Shown one piece after another: positions 1 through 9,818 of a stretch of 64,000 nucleotides of DNA. This stretch comes from Candidatus Bathyarchaeota archaeon (lineage in GTDB: Archaea > Thermoproteota > Bathyarchaeia > TCS64), in NCBI GenBank assembly GCA_026014815.1, contig JAOZHP010000048.1:39322-103321 (forward strand). Direction: 5' to 3'. The notes below the pieces were generated by a model. That model was given only the letters and a program-made list of their open reading frames with translations, had not been told where the DNA came from and ran no database searches. Made by a program: the position numbers and the translations under genes. Positions within the stretch are counted from its first letter, which is position 1. Every line of letters begins with the position of its first letter.

Positions 1-1
1 T

Positions 2-1288
2 TTTGTAAAAATCGCGGAAGATATTTTTGCTATGTCTAACTACGGAGGGGGTTTCCTTCTATTTGGATTCAAAGAGCGCGAGGGTCATGCAGGTTATGAC
101 CCTTTAGGTCTCCCTGATAGCTATTCCATTGACGGGGCAGCTATTCAAAGGAAATTTAATTCCTATTCGAACGAGCCAATTACACTGTATTATAAGGAAT
201 ATACTCGATCGATAAGAACAGATGATTCAGAAGAATTACGTAGATTTGCGATTCTCTATGTTCCTCCAGGGCAGGTTGAATTATACCCCATAAAAGAGGG
301 AAATTACCGCGATCAGCAGGGTCGTAAGAAAACAGTCTTCAGGGACAAGGATATCCTGATTCGTCGTGGTAGTGTTACTGATAGAGCCACCCCATCAGAG
401 CGAAGCTGGATTACAAAAAGATTGTTAGACGAAGAATTTCAAATTGGCCTTCTAAGTGGAGATCCAGACACAGTTAACGAACACATATATAGCAATATTT
501 TCGAGTTACGTCGTTTACCTAATTTTGTGTACGAATGCTGTCTGAATCAACGAGAAAACTTACGGAAATTCAGATGGAGCGCAAGAGTCGAGAATATTGC
601 TTTTGTAAATCGAGGTGATTTCATCTATTCCTTTGAAAACCTGAATGTTGACTCTTTGAATGAATTTTTTTACACCACTACCCATAACAAGATATCAACA
701 AAAGAATTTCTTGAAGATAACGACAATGAAATACTATTCAAGTGGTTATTAAATAGTGAGATTAGTTTATATTTGTTAAATGAGGGGTTTAGGTACGATA
801 GCAAATATGGAAACACATATTTCTTCCCAAAAACCCCTGATTCAAATGAAAGAAAAGTATCTTGGCAATCAAGATATAGGAAATCAACAAGATTTGTTGT
901 TAGATATTATTACGAACAAAATCTAAATAGTTATTTATATAGACACGATGCAGCAGAATTAAGGTTTACTAATATTGGTGAAAGTTATTATCTTACAATA
1001 AAGCCACGTATAATATTAAGCTATAATGGAATGAATGCTGTACATGATTCTAAACAGGGTCCTATTATAACAAGGTTATTACATGATGAATATAATGATA
1101 AATATTTAAACAATGTTTTATTTTGGATATCACAATTTAAAGGTGATGATGAATCAATAACATTGAATGATAGATTAAACATATCACGAATACCTAAAAT
1201 TTTGGAGTTTAATAAAGGAATTAGATATGATAGACCAAAAACGGAGTTTAATGATAGAATAGAAGAAATGTATATGTTGGGTGAATAG
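2..1288 (+). CDS. AlbA_2/Schlafen-like domain protein, 5' truncated by window edge; putative partner of the downstream short Argonaute
   Basis: Frame is open to the window edge (FVKIAEDIFAMSNYGGGFLLFGFKE...), with AlbA_2-like 'NxGGxxLxFG' and 'DILIRRGSVTDRATPSE'. Overlaps or abuts the pAgo ORF. Confidence 0.65.
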   Translation, partial: FVKIAEDIFAMSNYGGGFLLFGFKEREGHAGYDPLGLPDSYSIDGAAIQRKFNSYSNEPITLYYKEYTRSIRTDDSEELRRFAILYVPPGQVELYPIKEGNYRDQQGRKKTVFRDKDILIRRGSVTDRATPSERSWITKRLLDEEFQIGLLSGDPDTVNEHIYSNIFELRRLPNFVYECCLNQRENLRKFRWSARVENIAFVNRGDFIYSFENLNVDSLNEFFYTTTHNKISTKEFLEDNDNEILFKWLLNSEISLYLLNEGFRYDSKYGNTYFFPKTPDSNERKVSWQSRYRKSTRFVVRYYYEQNLNSYLYRHDAAELRFTNIGESYYLTIKPRIILSYNGMNAVHDSKQGPIITRLLHDEYNDKYLNNVLFWISQFKGDDESITLNDRLNISRIPKILEFNKGIRYDRPKTEFNDRIEEMYMLGE

Positions 1289-2837
1289 GATGTCGTTTCA
1301 TACGTTTTTTGTGGATGAGCCAGATTTAATATTCGGAGGACAAAAAGAAGAAAAGGATCCTAAATTAGGATTGAAACACCATGGACCATATTTTTCCCAA
1401 GATGAGAAAACTTACAGTCCAACACAAGCGAGAATTGGTATAATCGGTACAAGCCATACAATTTTCTTGATGAACAATATTTTGGATCTAATTAAAAAAT
1501 CGATAAGTAGTGATAATAGTAATAAGTGGCTTTTTCCTGATTATCCTGGAGCATCGGCAGAACTAGGGATTCGATGTGAATTTATAACATCTAATACTTG
1601 GAATGAACGACTTTTAACTCACGAATTAGAGAATATCGTCAAAATTGATGATCCCAATGTCAGAATAAATGAAGCTGTCGAATTATATGCGAGTAAATTT
1701 GAAAATATACTTATCGAGGGCTCTGGTCCAGATGTAATAATTTGTACTTTACCTTATGCCATTGAAAATTACTGTGGAATATCTGAACATACACGAGGGG
1801 CTAAAAAACCGAAGTTTACAGAACTTGAAAAACGTGTTGCCCAATTCAAACAGAGTGGTCAAAGTTTCCTTGATACATGGATAGTAGATGTTGATGATGA
1901 CAAAGATTCCAACACAATTATAGACGATGATAAAAAGAAGGAGAAAAGCTACGATTTTAGACGAGCGTTAAAAGGTCGCGCAATGAATTACGACCCACCA
2001 TCACAGCTAATTAGAGAAAGTTCATTGGAAGGTATTTTAAACTGGTCCCCAACTCGTAGAGTACAACATCCTTCGACTTTTGCTTGGAACCTTTCGACTG
2101 GTCTTTACTACAAAGCGCGCGGAAGACCTTGGAGGTTGGCCAAGCTTGAGGAGGGCTCTTGTTATATTGGAATTGCTTTTTATAAAAACAAATTAAACCC
2201 AAGTGAGAACATCGAAACCTCGATGGCTCAAATATTTACTCACACAGGTCAAGGATTTGTATTACGAGGAAGTGACGTTATACAAGACGAGTATACTCTA
2301 GATTATTATCTAAAAAAAGACCAAGCTGAGTCTCTTTTAGCCGATGCGTTAAACCTATACGAAGACAAAGTAAAAACAAAACCCAGAAGGATAGTTATTC
2401 ACAAGACTTCATTATTTAATACTGAAGAACAGACAGGATTTAAGGCCGCTATTGGGAAAACCCCCTATGATTTTATTTCGATAAAAACGGAACGCGATTT
2501 CAAATTCTTACGCACAGGAAAATATCCAGTTTTACGAGGAACAGCTATTACATTAACACAAAATGAGTGTCTGTTGTATGCCACAGGATACACGCCTCGC
2601 ATTAGAACATATCCCGGTCATAGAATTCCGCTACCTCTAAAAATAACGCACATTGGTGATACAGAGATCAATATAATTTGTAAAGAAATACTGGGATTAA
2701 CAAAACTGAATTGGAATACAACCCAATTTTCTACACAATATCCTATCACACTTGAATTTGCTCGTCGCGTGGGTCAGGTATTATCCGAGTTACCAGAAGG
2801 TTGGATAATGAAAAACCATTATCGATACTATATGTAA
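1281..2837 (+). CDS. Short prokaryotic Argonaute (MID-PIWI), predicted catalytically inactive
   Basis: EPDLIFGGQ..DPKLGLKHHGPY; RALKGRAMNYDPPSQLIRESSLEG; STFAWNLSTGLYYKARGRPWRLA...CYIGIAFYKN; RIVIHKTSLF; PVLRGT...YATGYTPRIRTYPGHRIPLPLKI; TKLNWNTTQF...PITLEFARRVGQVL. Start is GTG 1281 or ATG 1290. Confidence 0.88.
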   Translation: MNRMSFHTFFVDEPDLIFGGQKEEKDPKLGLKHHGPYFSQDEKTYSPTQARIGIIGTSHTIFLMNNILDLIKKSISSDNSNKWLFPDYPGASAELGIRCEFITSNTWNERLLTHELENIVKIDDPNVRINEAVELYASKFENILIEGSGPDVIICTLPYAIENYCGISEHTRGAKKPKFTELEKRVAQFKQSGQSFLDTWIVDVDDDKDSNTIIDDDKKKEKSYDFRRALKGRAMNYDPPSQLIRESSLEGILNWSPTRRVQHPSTFAWNLSTGLYYKARGRPWRLAKLEEGSCYIGIAFYKNKLNPSENIETSMAQIFTHTGQGFVLRGSDVIQDEYTLDYYLKKDQAESLLADALNLYEDKVKTKPRRIVIHKTSLFNTEEQTGFKAAIGKTPYDFISIKTERDFKFLRTGKYPVLRGTAITLTQNECLLYATGYTPRIRTYPGHRIPLPLKITHIGDTEINIICKEILGLTKLNWNTTQFSTQYPITLEFARRVGQVLSELPEGWIMKNHYRYYM

Positions 2838-3714
2838 AAACCTACTTTTCAGACTTTGTTTAATGTCATTACTTAACATTAATTCCATTATTTAACAGAA
2901 ATCAACATTGGGGCGGTTAAAACGCGGATGAAACTACGACATATCCTATAAATTGGTGAGCAGCGGTTCGAAGCTGATGACTTTGCAGAAGGCTTGGCCT
3001 CTCTTAGCTTTTCGATACCCCATACTTGGCTGCGGTTTGTGACGCTGATCCCGAGTATGACGTTTCTGGGAAGGCTTCCCCTAGGCGCATCATAAGCCAC
3101 TTTCCAGATATGCACTTTTGCACATTTAGAAACACGATTATCAAGACCTATTTCATTTGTAGTGTTCACCAGAATAAATATTTTCTTTCATTTAAAACAA
3201 CATTTTAATAATAAAGAAAAAAGCGTTTTACTTTAATAGATCAAAATTAATCAAAATAATTTTTTATTCAAAATATTGGCTGTTGACGATTACAGAACAT
3301 ATAATTTACCTCTATCTGACGATTATATGGCTATGGTAGGGCATACCATGAGTCCACTAAGTAGCCAGACCCTCACACGGATGGATGATCATGCTTAAAA
3401 CCAAGATAAAATTATCACAGAGCAAGCTTGGATACAGTACGTAACGGGCCCAGCAGTAGTAGTACAAGACTCACAGTACCCCTTTTAGGTTGGAGATGAA
3501 TTATACTTGGAAATAGAGCCAACCACGGGAACAATGATACTATCAAAAAAACCCCAAGGCACATGACCTAACACCCAAAGGAATACTACTCAAATTCGAT
3601 AAAACAATAAGCTCAGAACAAACAACACTCGTACAAATAACCGAATAGGTGAAACAAATATGATTGTGGAAAATTTCACGCCTTGATAAGTAAACCATAG
3701 AAAATACAGTCACT

Positions 3715-4059
3715 TTACCTTCTGTGTTTGTGTTTCTTATAAGAGGACTTTCTTGGTTCAATATCAAAGACCATTACCCAATTATCAGATATATCATCGC
3801 AATCGAAGCATTGTCTAAGATTTTTTATGTCAGGAAAGTCACGGCATTCTTCACAGATTTGATAAATAATTCGATCATCTCCTGCCCTGACCTTTCTAAA
3901 TCCATGGAGAATTGGCCCTTTTAATTGGATAGAACCTTGAATGGGATCGTCACCAAGCTCATTCATTCGCTCAGTTATTCTTTCCCATCTGGGTTTAGCA
4001 CGTTTTTTTAAGCGTTGAAGTTCTTTTTCGGGCTTACTTTGCATTCGAACTTCATACAT
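3715..4059 (-). CDS. RelE/ParE-like toxin candidate with CxxC pairs
   Basis: 'GFRKVRAGDDRIIYQI' RelE-fold signature in a 114-aa protein; overlaps the upstream 214-aa ORF by 8 nt. Confidence 0.65.
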   Translation of the reverse strand: MYEVRMQSKPEKELQRLKKRAKPRWERITERMNELGDDPIQGSIQLKGPILHGFRKVRAGDDRIIYQICEECRDFPDIKNLRQCFDCDDISDNWVMVFDIEPRKSSYKKHKHRR

Positions 4060-4696
4060 TTTCTAGCACGTCGCTGAGCTTGATTGAAGGCTTTGATTTC
4101 GCAGAATGAACAGATTTCACTAGCGAACTTAGCGCCTTAGGATTCAGGTAGATCTCTAAAGATGCTAGATCCTCTTCACTAATCTTGAATTCTCGATCTG
4201 GATCCCAGATTGTTGGCCTTCTTAGGACATATCTCTTGGGATCAGTGTTGTGAATGGTAACCCTTGGATAAACGGGGTTTTTCATTCTGTGAACCAGATC
4301 AACAAGTTCATCCCTAGGAATATGTGCATATTTTCGATTTGTTCTCTTTATCTTGTCTGTGATAATTGAATTTTGATCGAAAATATGCGAGAACGCATCA
4401 AGTACCTTCAAGCCAAATGGAGTAGCGTTATGTGCTAATGGCGAAATCATATGAGCATTTTCAAGCTCAGAAACATCATTTTGGAGTTCAGAACTAAAAG
4501 GGCCGTAATGAAGTTTTATAAAAGCATAGTTGAATCCCTTATAACCTTGGCCCTGCATCTCCTTTGATGAAAGAAAGGTCAGTTTTTGGAGGATCGTATC
4601 ACCCACACCCTGTCCCGAGTCAGCAATGGTATATAATACTAAGAATTTGTCTACTATGCGCTCCTCAGGGGTCCTCCCACCACGTTTTATCCTCAT
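4052..4696 (-). CDS. Panacea/SocA-like (DUF4065-like) putative antitoxin
   Basis: 'VLYTIADSG..LQKLTFLSSKE...GYKGFNYAFIKLHYGPFSSELQNDVSELE' resembles Panacea-type domains; translationally coupled to the RelE-like ORF. Confidence 0.5.
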   Translation of the reverse strand: MRIKRGGRTPEERIVDKFLVLYTIADSGQGVGDTILQKLTFLSSKEMQGQGYKGFNYAFIKLHYGPFSSELQNDVSELENAHMISPLAHNATPFGLKVLDAFSHIFDQNSIITDKIKRTNRKYAHIPRDELVDLVHRMKNPVYPRVTIHNTDPKRYVLRRPTIWDPDREFKISEEDLASLEIYLNPKALSSLVKSVHSAKSKPSIKLSDVLENV

Positions 4697-5112
4697 TTCA
4701 AACGACCCTGACTATTTCATGCGCATTCACATTCTGATGAATGATGTTCAAGTTTTTAGAGATGCGTTACTTATATAACTTGTTGCATGAAGACAACGTT
4801 TCACAATTAATTTATTATGAATTATTAGTTAAAATAAATGAATTATCGGTGTGTTTCCTACTCTCATTGAGTACCCGCAATATAATATGAAAATTATCTA
4901 TCAATTAGTGATGATACAGGCATCTCTGCAAGCATAGTAGACTTTCAAAAGGGGGATTATACCCCACGAATGTGGGGTTATGTCTTAACTGAGCAGTATA
5001 ACCATAACCCTCTTAGTGACATTTCCACCTTTGAATTAGAGATAAGACGACTTATCAAGACAAGAGCTTAAGCTATCGATAAGCCACAACCAAAGAAGAA
5101 TTAGATTAAAAA

Positions 5113-5250
5113 TTATGTAGATCTCGAGGCTCTTCTGATCAGTCCTAGCCACTTATTTTCTTTTAGGTTGAGGTTTAATCCCGATGCTTCGGCTGGTTTC
5201 TGTCCGTCGAGGCTCATGTGGGGTCTTATAAAGTTGTAACAAGTTCTGAA
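5113..5250 (-). pseudogene. Transposase C-terminal relic (DDE, IS6/IS240-like)
   Basis: Reverse-strand translation FRTCYNFIRPHMSLDGQKPAEASGLNLNLKENKWLGLIRRASRST*; 'NFIRPHMSLDGxxPAEAxGL' is typical of such transposases. Confidence 0.6.
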
Positions 5251-5583
5251 TCCCTACGCCAGTTCCTAGGCGAAGTTAGTCATCTTTCTGAATAAATGGA
5301 AGGTTCAGAACCCATGTCTTAATACTATCCGTACCAAAAGACAGATTATTATCCGAATCGAAAGAAGTAAAGGATACTCTAATGAAAGAAATGGAATACC
5401 TTAATTCAGTTTTTAAATGACATTCAACCCGATGGTGCGCTAAACATCCTCCTCACTACGTCGCTGCTATTTATGATAATATGTATAGGTATCATCTAAC
5501 AATTATTACGGTTACATTGGACTACGTAAAAGTACAAACCAAAAGTATAATATAGTAATACCAATACAAAGTACTAATGAAGA

Positions 5584-5787
5584 ATGTCCTCTAAAACGAT
5601 CGAAAGGATATACGGAGCATTATATTATAGTGAACCACAGACCCCTAATGAGATTGCGAAGAGTCTCAAATTAAATCAAAAAACGGTGCAAAGCATTCTG
5701 TTGGAGTTAGCGATGACTAAAGGCGATGTCAAGTGGAAGAAAATAGGGCGATATAGAATTTTTTGGAAAGTGGAGAGAAACGAATGA
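5584..5787 (+). CDS. Small winged-helix DNA-binding protein of the RM locus
   Basis: 67 aa with HTH 'PNEIAKSLKLNQKTVQSILLEL'; overlaps the RM fusion gene. Confidence 0.6.
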   Translation: MSSKTIERIYGALYYSEPQTPNEIAKSLKLNQKTVQSILLELAMTKGDVKWKKIGRYRIFWKVERNE

Positions 5788-7730
5788 CTCAGCAAACAGC
5801 GAATAATCTCGATACTTTCAGACTTTCATCCATTATTTCATCAAGAAAGAAGGGTCATGGGCTAACCGTTTTCAGCGAAGATGAGATTGGTGAATTAGAA
5901 AAAAGAGTCTTTCTAAAAAGAGGAAAACCTTACATCAAATGCTTTGTGTCTCATGTAGACAGACAACTAAAACCCGAAGAGATAGTAAGACAACTTTTTG
6001 CGATGAGACTAGTTTATCACTACGGCTATCCACCAGAAAGACTCGCTGTAGAAAAAAGCGTGTATTTTGGAGCTGGTATTCATGAAAAAAAGGCAGACAT
6101 CGTCGTTTTCCACAAAGATTTGGAACACCCATACATTATTGTTGAAGTAAAAAAACCAACAAGAAAAGATGGGATACAACAGCTCAAGTCGTATTGCAAT
6201 GCAGAAGGTTCTCCAATCGGCATATGGACCAATGGAGAAGGAGTTATAGTGCTTCATAGAGAGGAACCAAATATCTTCTCAAACCTTTCCAGTATACCAA
6301 CGGTCAATCAAGCGCTCATAGATGTTATCAAAGAACCTTGGACAATAGACAAACTTGCCAAAGAAAATAAGCTTGCCAAGGAAAGACTCTCCTTGAAAAG
6401 CGTTATACTTGATCTGGAAGACCTCGTGTTAGCAAATGCTGGAGTTGATGCCTTTGATGAAGTTTTCAAGTTGATTTATGCAAAGCTGTATGATGAGTGG
6501 GCAGCAACAAACCAAAAAGACCGAAAGAGACGAATCCACTTCAGGATCTACGGTGAATCCCCGTCTGAACTATACGAGAAGATCAATAACTTGTTCGTAC
6601 GAGCTACAAAGAAATGGAGAGATGTTTTTCCTCCAATGACAAGAATAGAACTACAACCATCACATCTGTACACATGTGTATCGTTTCTTCAAGATATTAA
6701 ATTCTTCAATGCTAATCTTCAAGTTATTGACGAAGCCTTTGAGTACCTAATAACTCAAGTTGCAAAAGGATCGAAAGGTCAGTTTTTCACTCCGAGATAT
6801 GTAATCGATATGTGCGTTAAAATGTTAAATCCTAACGAATCTGAATACGTGATCGATCCTGCAGCTGGTTCTTGCGGATTTACCGTTCACACCTTCTTCC
6901 ATTTGTGGGGAAAGGAATCGATAAGTTCTCCCACGAAAGAAGAAGCGGAATATGCTGGAACTATGATTTATGGTATAGACTTTGATGGTCGTGCTGTAAA
7001 GATAGCAAAAGCTATGAATCTAATAGCTGGAGACGGGAAATCAAACGTTTATAAGCTGAATAGTTTAGACCCTAAATCTTGGAGTGAGGACGGGAAAGCA
7101 GCTTTCCGTAAATTTCTTACGAGATTTCAAGAAATTGATCAGGACATAGATAACCAAAAAAACTTCAAGTATTTCGATTTTGACGTTTTAATGACAAATC
7201 CACCTTTTGCAGGTAAAATAAGGGATCAGATGATTCTAAGGAACTACCAACTCGCTACAAAAGAAAATGGAAGAAGGGCATTTACCATGAGCAGAGACGT
7301 TCTCTTTCTCGAAAGATGTCTTAATTTTCTTAAGTTGGGGGGAAGAATGGCCATTATTTTACCTCAAGGAAGATTCAACAACATCAATGATGAATATATC
7401 AGAAAATACATAATGGAGAAAGCAAGAATACTAGCTGTAGTAAGCCTCCATTCAAACACCTTCAAACCGCACACAGGAACGAAAACATCCGTTCTTTTCC
7501 TGCAAAAATGGGATGAGAAGTTATGTCCAAAGAAAGAGGATTACCCAATTTTCTTCGCTGTTTCAGAAAGAGGTGGTAAAGATAATTCGGGAAACTATGT
7601 TGTCAAGAGTGATAATGATGGAAGACCTATTGTTGATGAACATGGGCATCTTGGAATAGATCATGATCTATTTGAGATTGCAGATGCTTTTGAAAAGTTC
7701 GTAAAAAAAGAAAGAATGAGTTTCAGATAG
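5763..7730 (+). CDS. Fused restriction nuclease (HSDR_N-like) and N6-adenine methyltransferase, BcgI/Type IIB-like
   Basis: N-terminal 'EKSVYFGAGIHEKKADIVVFHKDLEHPYIIVEVKKP' (PD-ExK); C-terminal 'GQFFTPRYVIDMCVKML...VIDPAAGSCGF...VLMTNPPFAGK'. Confidence 0.85.
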   Translation: MESGEKRMTQQTANNLDTFRLSSIISSRKKGHGLTVFSEDEIGELEKRVFLKRGKPYIKCFVSHVDRQLKPEEIVRQLFAMRLVYHYGYPPERLAVEKSVYFGAGIHEKKADIVVFHKDLEHPYIIVEVKKPTRKDGIQQLKSYCNAEGSPIGIWTNGEGVIVLHREEPNIFSNLSSIPTVNQALIDVIKEPWTIDKLAKENKLAKERLSLKSVILDLEDLVLANAGVDAFDEVFKLIYAKLYDEWAATNQKDRKRRIHFRIYGESPSELYEKINNLFVRATKKWRDVFPPMTRIELQPSHLYTCVSFLQDIKFFNANLQVIDEAFEYLITQVAKGSKGQFFTPRYVIDMCVKMLNPNESEYVIDPAAGSCGFTVHTFFHLWGKESISSPTKEEAEYAGTMIYGIDFDGRAVKIAKAMNLIAGDGKSNVYKLNSLDPKSWSEDGKAAFRKFLTRFQEIDQDIDNQKNFKYFDFDVLMTNPPFAGKIRDQMILRNYQLATKENGRRAFTMSRDVLFLERCLNFLKLGGRMAIILPQGRFNNINDEYIRKYIMEKARILAVVSLHSNTFKPHTGTKTSVLFLQKWDEKLCPKKEDYPIFFAVSERGGKDNSGNYVVKSDNDGRPIVDEHGHLGIDHDLFEIADAFEKFVKKERMSFR

Positions 7731-7732
7731 AT

Positions 7733-9121
7733 ATGGTTGAAATAATAATCGTCAGTTTCAGCGAGGCACTAGAAGAAAGTAGGCTGGATCCTGATTATTA
7801 CAGAGGCATCTTGCCCAAGAACCAAAACCTACAGTATAAAAAGATTGGAGATAAAGAGGTAACCACGTTTATACAATATGGCATTTCTCTTGGTATGAAT
7901 GAGACTGGAGCTGGTTACAAGATTTACCGCATGAATGAAATTGAAGATATGTTATGTTCGGATAAAGTTTCAAAATACGTTGACATACCGCAAGCAGAGA
8001 TGCAGAAATTTAGACTTAAAAACAATGATGTACTTTTCAATAGAACTAACTCATTTGCTTTTGTTGGGAGAACGGGTATTTTTAAGGAAATTTCGAAAGA
8101 AGATTATGTTTTCGCATCGTATTTAGTGAGGCTGAGAACTAATGAAAAGTTAGTACTTCCAGAATATTTGACAGTTTTTCTTAATACGAAATTCGGGATT
8201 TCTGAAATTAAGCGAAGGGCACGTATCTCAATAAACCAATCCAACGTCAGTGCACGGGAACTAAAAAAAATCGAGATACCGATAATTGACATGTCATTGC
8301 AAGAGCAAATAAGGGACTTACTTAATAACGCCTTTATAACTCTACAAAAGTCAAAAAACCTTTATCATGAAGCTGAAGTTTTGCTTGCAGAAGAATTACA
8401 GTTATTAGACTACCATTTTGAGAAGGTATTAACTTTTACTGCTCAATTGAGTGAGTTAACTTCAAAGCGTTTCGATGCGGAATACTACCATCCAAAATAT
8501 AAAGAAACTCTAAAGAAGGTTGAGGAAGTTGCTGAAAGAAATAGTTGGGAAATCAACAATATACGGGACATAAGTGAGCCATTGAGGTATGGCACATCAG
8601 AAAAGCTCAATTATTTGAACCAAGGAATACCATTTTTACGAACAACAGACGTACAAGTCTTTGATTTTGACCCTGACTCATTGTGTTATATCTCTGAACA
8701 AGATGCTGAGAGCCTGACATATGCGAAGATTGACGAAGGAGATTTAGTCATTTCACGGAGCGGTACATTAGGATTAACCGTACCTATAAGCAAAGAATTG
8801 TCTGGCAGCATATTTGGTTCTTATTTAATAAGGATACGACCAAAAATAGAAATAGATCATATCTACCTAGCTTTTTATCTAAATTCCTTTCTTGGAAAGA
8901 TTCAAGTCGAACAAAACGCGACTGGTGCCGTTCAGACCAATCTAACTATACCAGCGATTGAAAAAATAAAAGTGCTAATACCTCAGAAAGAATTTCAAAA
9001 AAAGATAGTTTGTCTGTTAAATGAATCAAAAGCACTTAGACATATTGCAAAAAAAATATTGAAGGACACAAAGGTTAGAGTTGAAGAGGAAATTGAAAAA
9101 TGCCAGCTCCTGGAGAAATAA
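7733..9121 (+). CDS. Restriction-modification specificity (S) subunit
   Basis: Two TRD-like halves with HsdS motifs ('DVLFNRTNSFAFVGRTGIF', 'GDLVISRSGTLGLTVPIS', 'IPAIEKIKVLIPQKEFQKKIV'); 2 nt after the RM fusion. Confidence 0.85.
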   Translation: MVEIIIVSFSEALEESRLDPDYYRGILPKNQNLQYKKIGDKEVTTFIQYGISLGMNETGAGYKIYRMNEIEDMLCSDKVSKYVDIPQAEMQKFRLKNNDVLFNRTNSFAFVGRTGIFKEISKEDYVFASYLVRLRTNEKLVLPEYLTVFLNTKFGISEIKRRARISINQSNVSARELKKIEIPIIDMSLQEQIRDLLNNAFITLQKSKNLYHEAEVLLAEELQLLDYHFEKVLTFTAQLSELTSKRFDAEYYHPKYKETLKKVEEVAERNSWEINNIRDISEPLRYGTSEKLNYLNQGIPFLRTTDVQVFDFDPDSLCYISEQDAESLTYAKIDEGDLVISRSGTLGLTVPISKELSGSIFGSYLIRIRPKIEIDHIYLAFYLNSFLGKIQVEQNATGAVQTNLTIPAIEKIKVLIPQKEFQKKIVCLLNESKALRHIAKKILKDTKVRVEEEIEKCQLLEK

Positions 9122-9714
9122 CAGCTGCATTGGAATCTATCCTCGGCATTTTCTTATCAGACATCCGTCATAGGGAGCGAGCGGTCTTCATACTCTGTGA
9201 CAATTTAGTTGAAATGTCATGTAAAACCAAAGCGAGACAACGTGATCACACGTTTAACGTATCTTGCAACTTTCACGACGCTTGGAACGCTCCAGGTGTG
9301 GAACTAGCTCCGAATGGACTTGGTAGCAGAGTTCAAGGCAGGAGAAATACACGGAATAATATGCAACATGGCGATGCAGCTGCCACCGTTGAGACTCAAC
9401 ATTGTGCTGAGGCAACATTAGATGCAGTAAGGGTAATCAACAAATGTTGGGCTAACACTTCTAATCGTCACTTTGACGCATGGGTTAAATGTGCTTTACG
9501 TATAGTTCGGTTATATTCGAGTCGTGGAGACCGACTAAAACGACAATTTTTTGAAGATGCAATGCTCAACACAAGCTGGAGGGGAGGAAGTCGTTCAAGT
9601 GTACGAGTAAACGAGAGCAGAATAGAGCCTGGTCGGCGGATATTTTGGTGGTTCACTCTTATAAGACACACACAACTTGTTGAAAGCTGTCTAAACAATC
9701 AAGGAATCCCTTAA
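9100..9714 (+). CDS. HEPN-like protein with RX4H motif, overlapping the S subunit
   Basis: 'NTRNNMQHGDAAATVETQHCAEATLDAVRVI' contains R-N-N-M-Q-H in an alpha-helical context; 22-nt overlap with the S gene. Confidence 0.55.
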   Translation: MPAPGEITAALESILGIFLSDIRHRERAVFILCDNLVEMSCKTKARQRDHTFNVSCNFHDAWNAPGVELAPNGLGSRVQGRRNTRNNMQHGDAAATVETQHCAEATLDAVRVINKCWANTSNRHFDAWVKCALRIVRLYSSRGDRLKRQFFEDAMLNTSWRGGSRSSVRVNESRIEPGRRIFWWFTLIRHTQLVESCLNNQGIP

Positions 9715-9818
9715 CACCCATTCTATCCTAGATAAGTTAAGTAAACATCTTAGCAACAGATTTTTTTACAGCAGTCGTAAGCGCTCTCTCTGCGATATAA
9801 AACATACACTCGATTTTA

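Noticed and set aside
2888-3767. Small ORFs and AbrB-like scrap (VGDELYLEIEPTTGTMILSKKPQGT)
   Set aside because: Short, interrupted by stops and only weakly suggestive; likely decayed sequence, not called.
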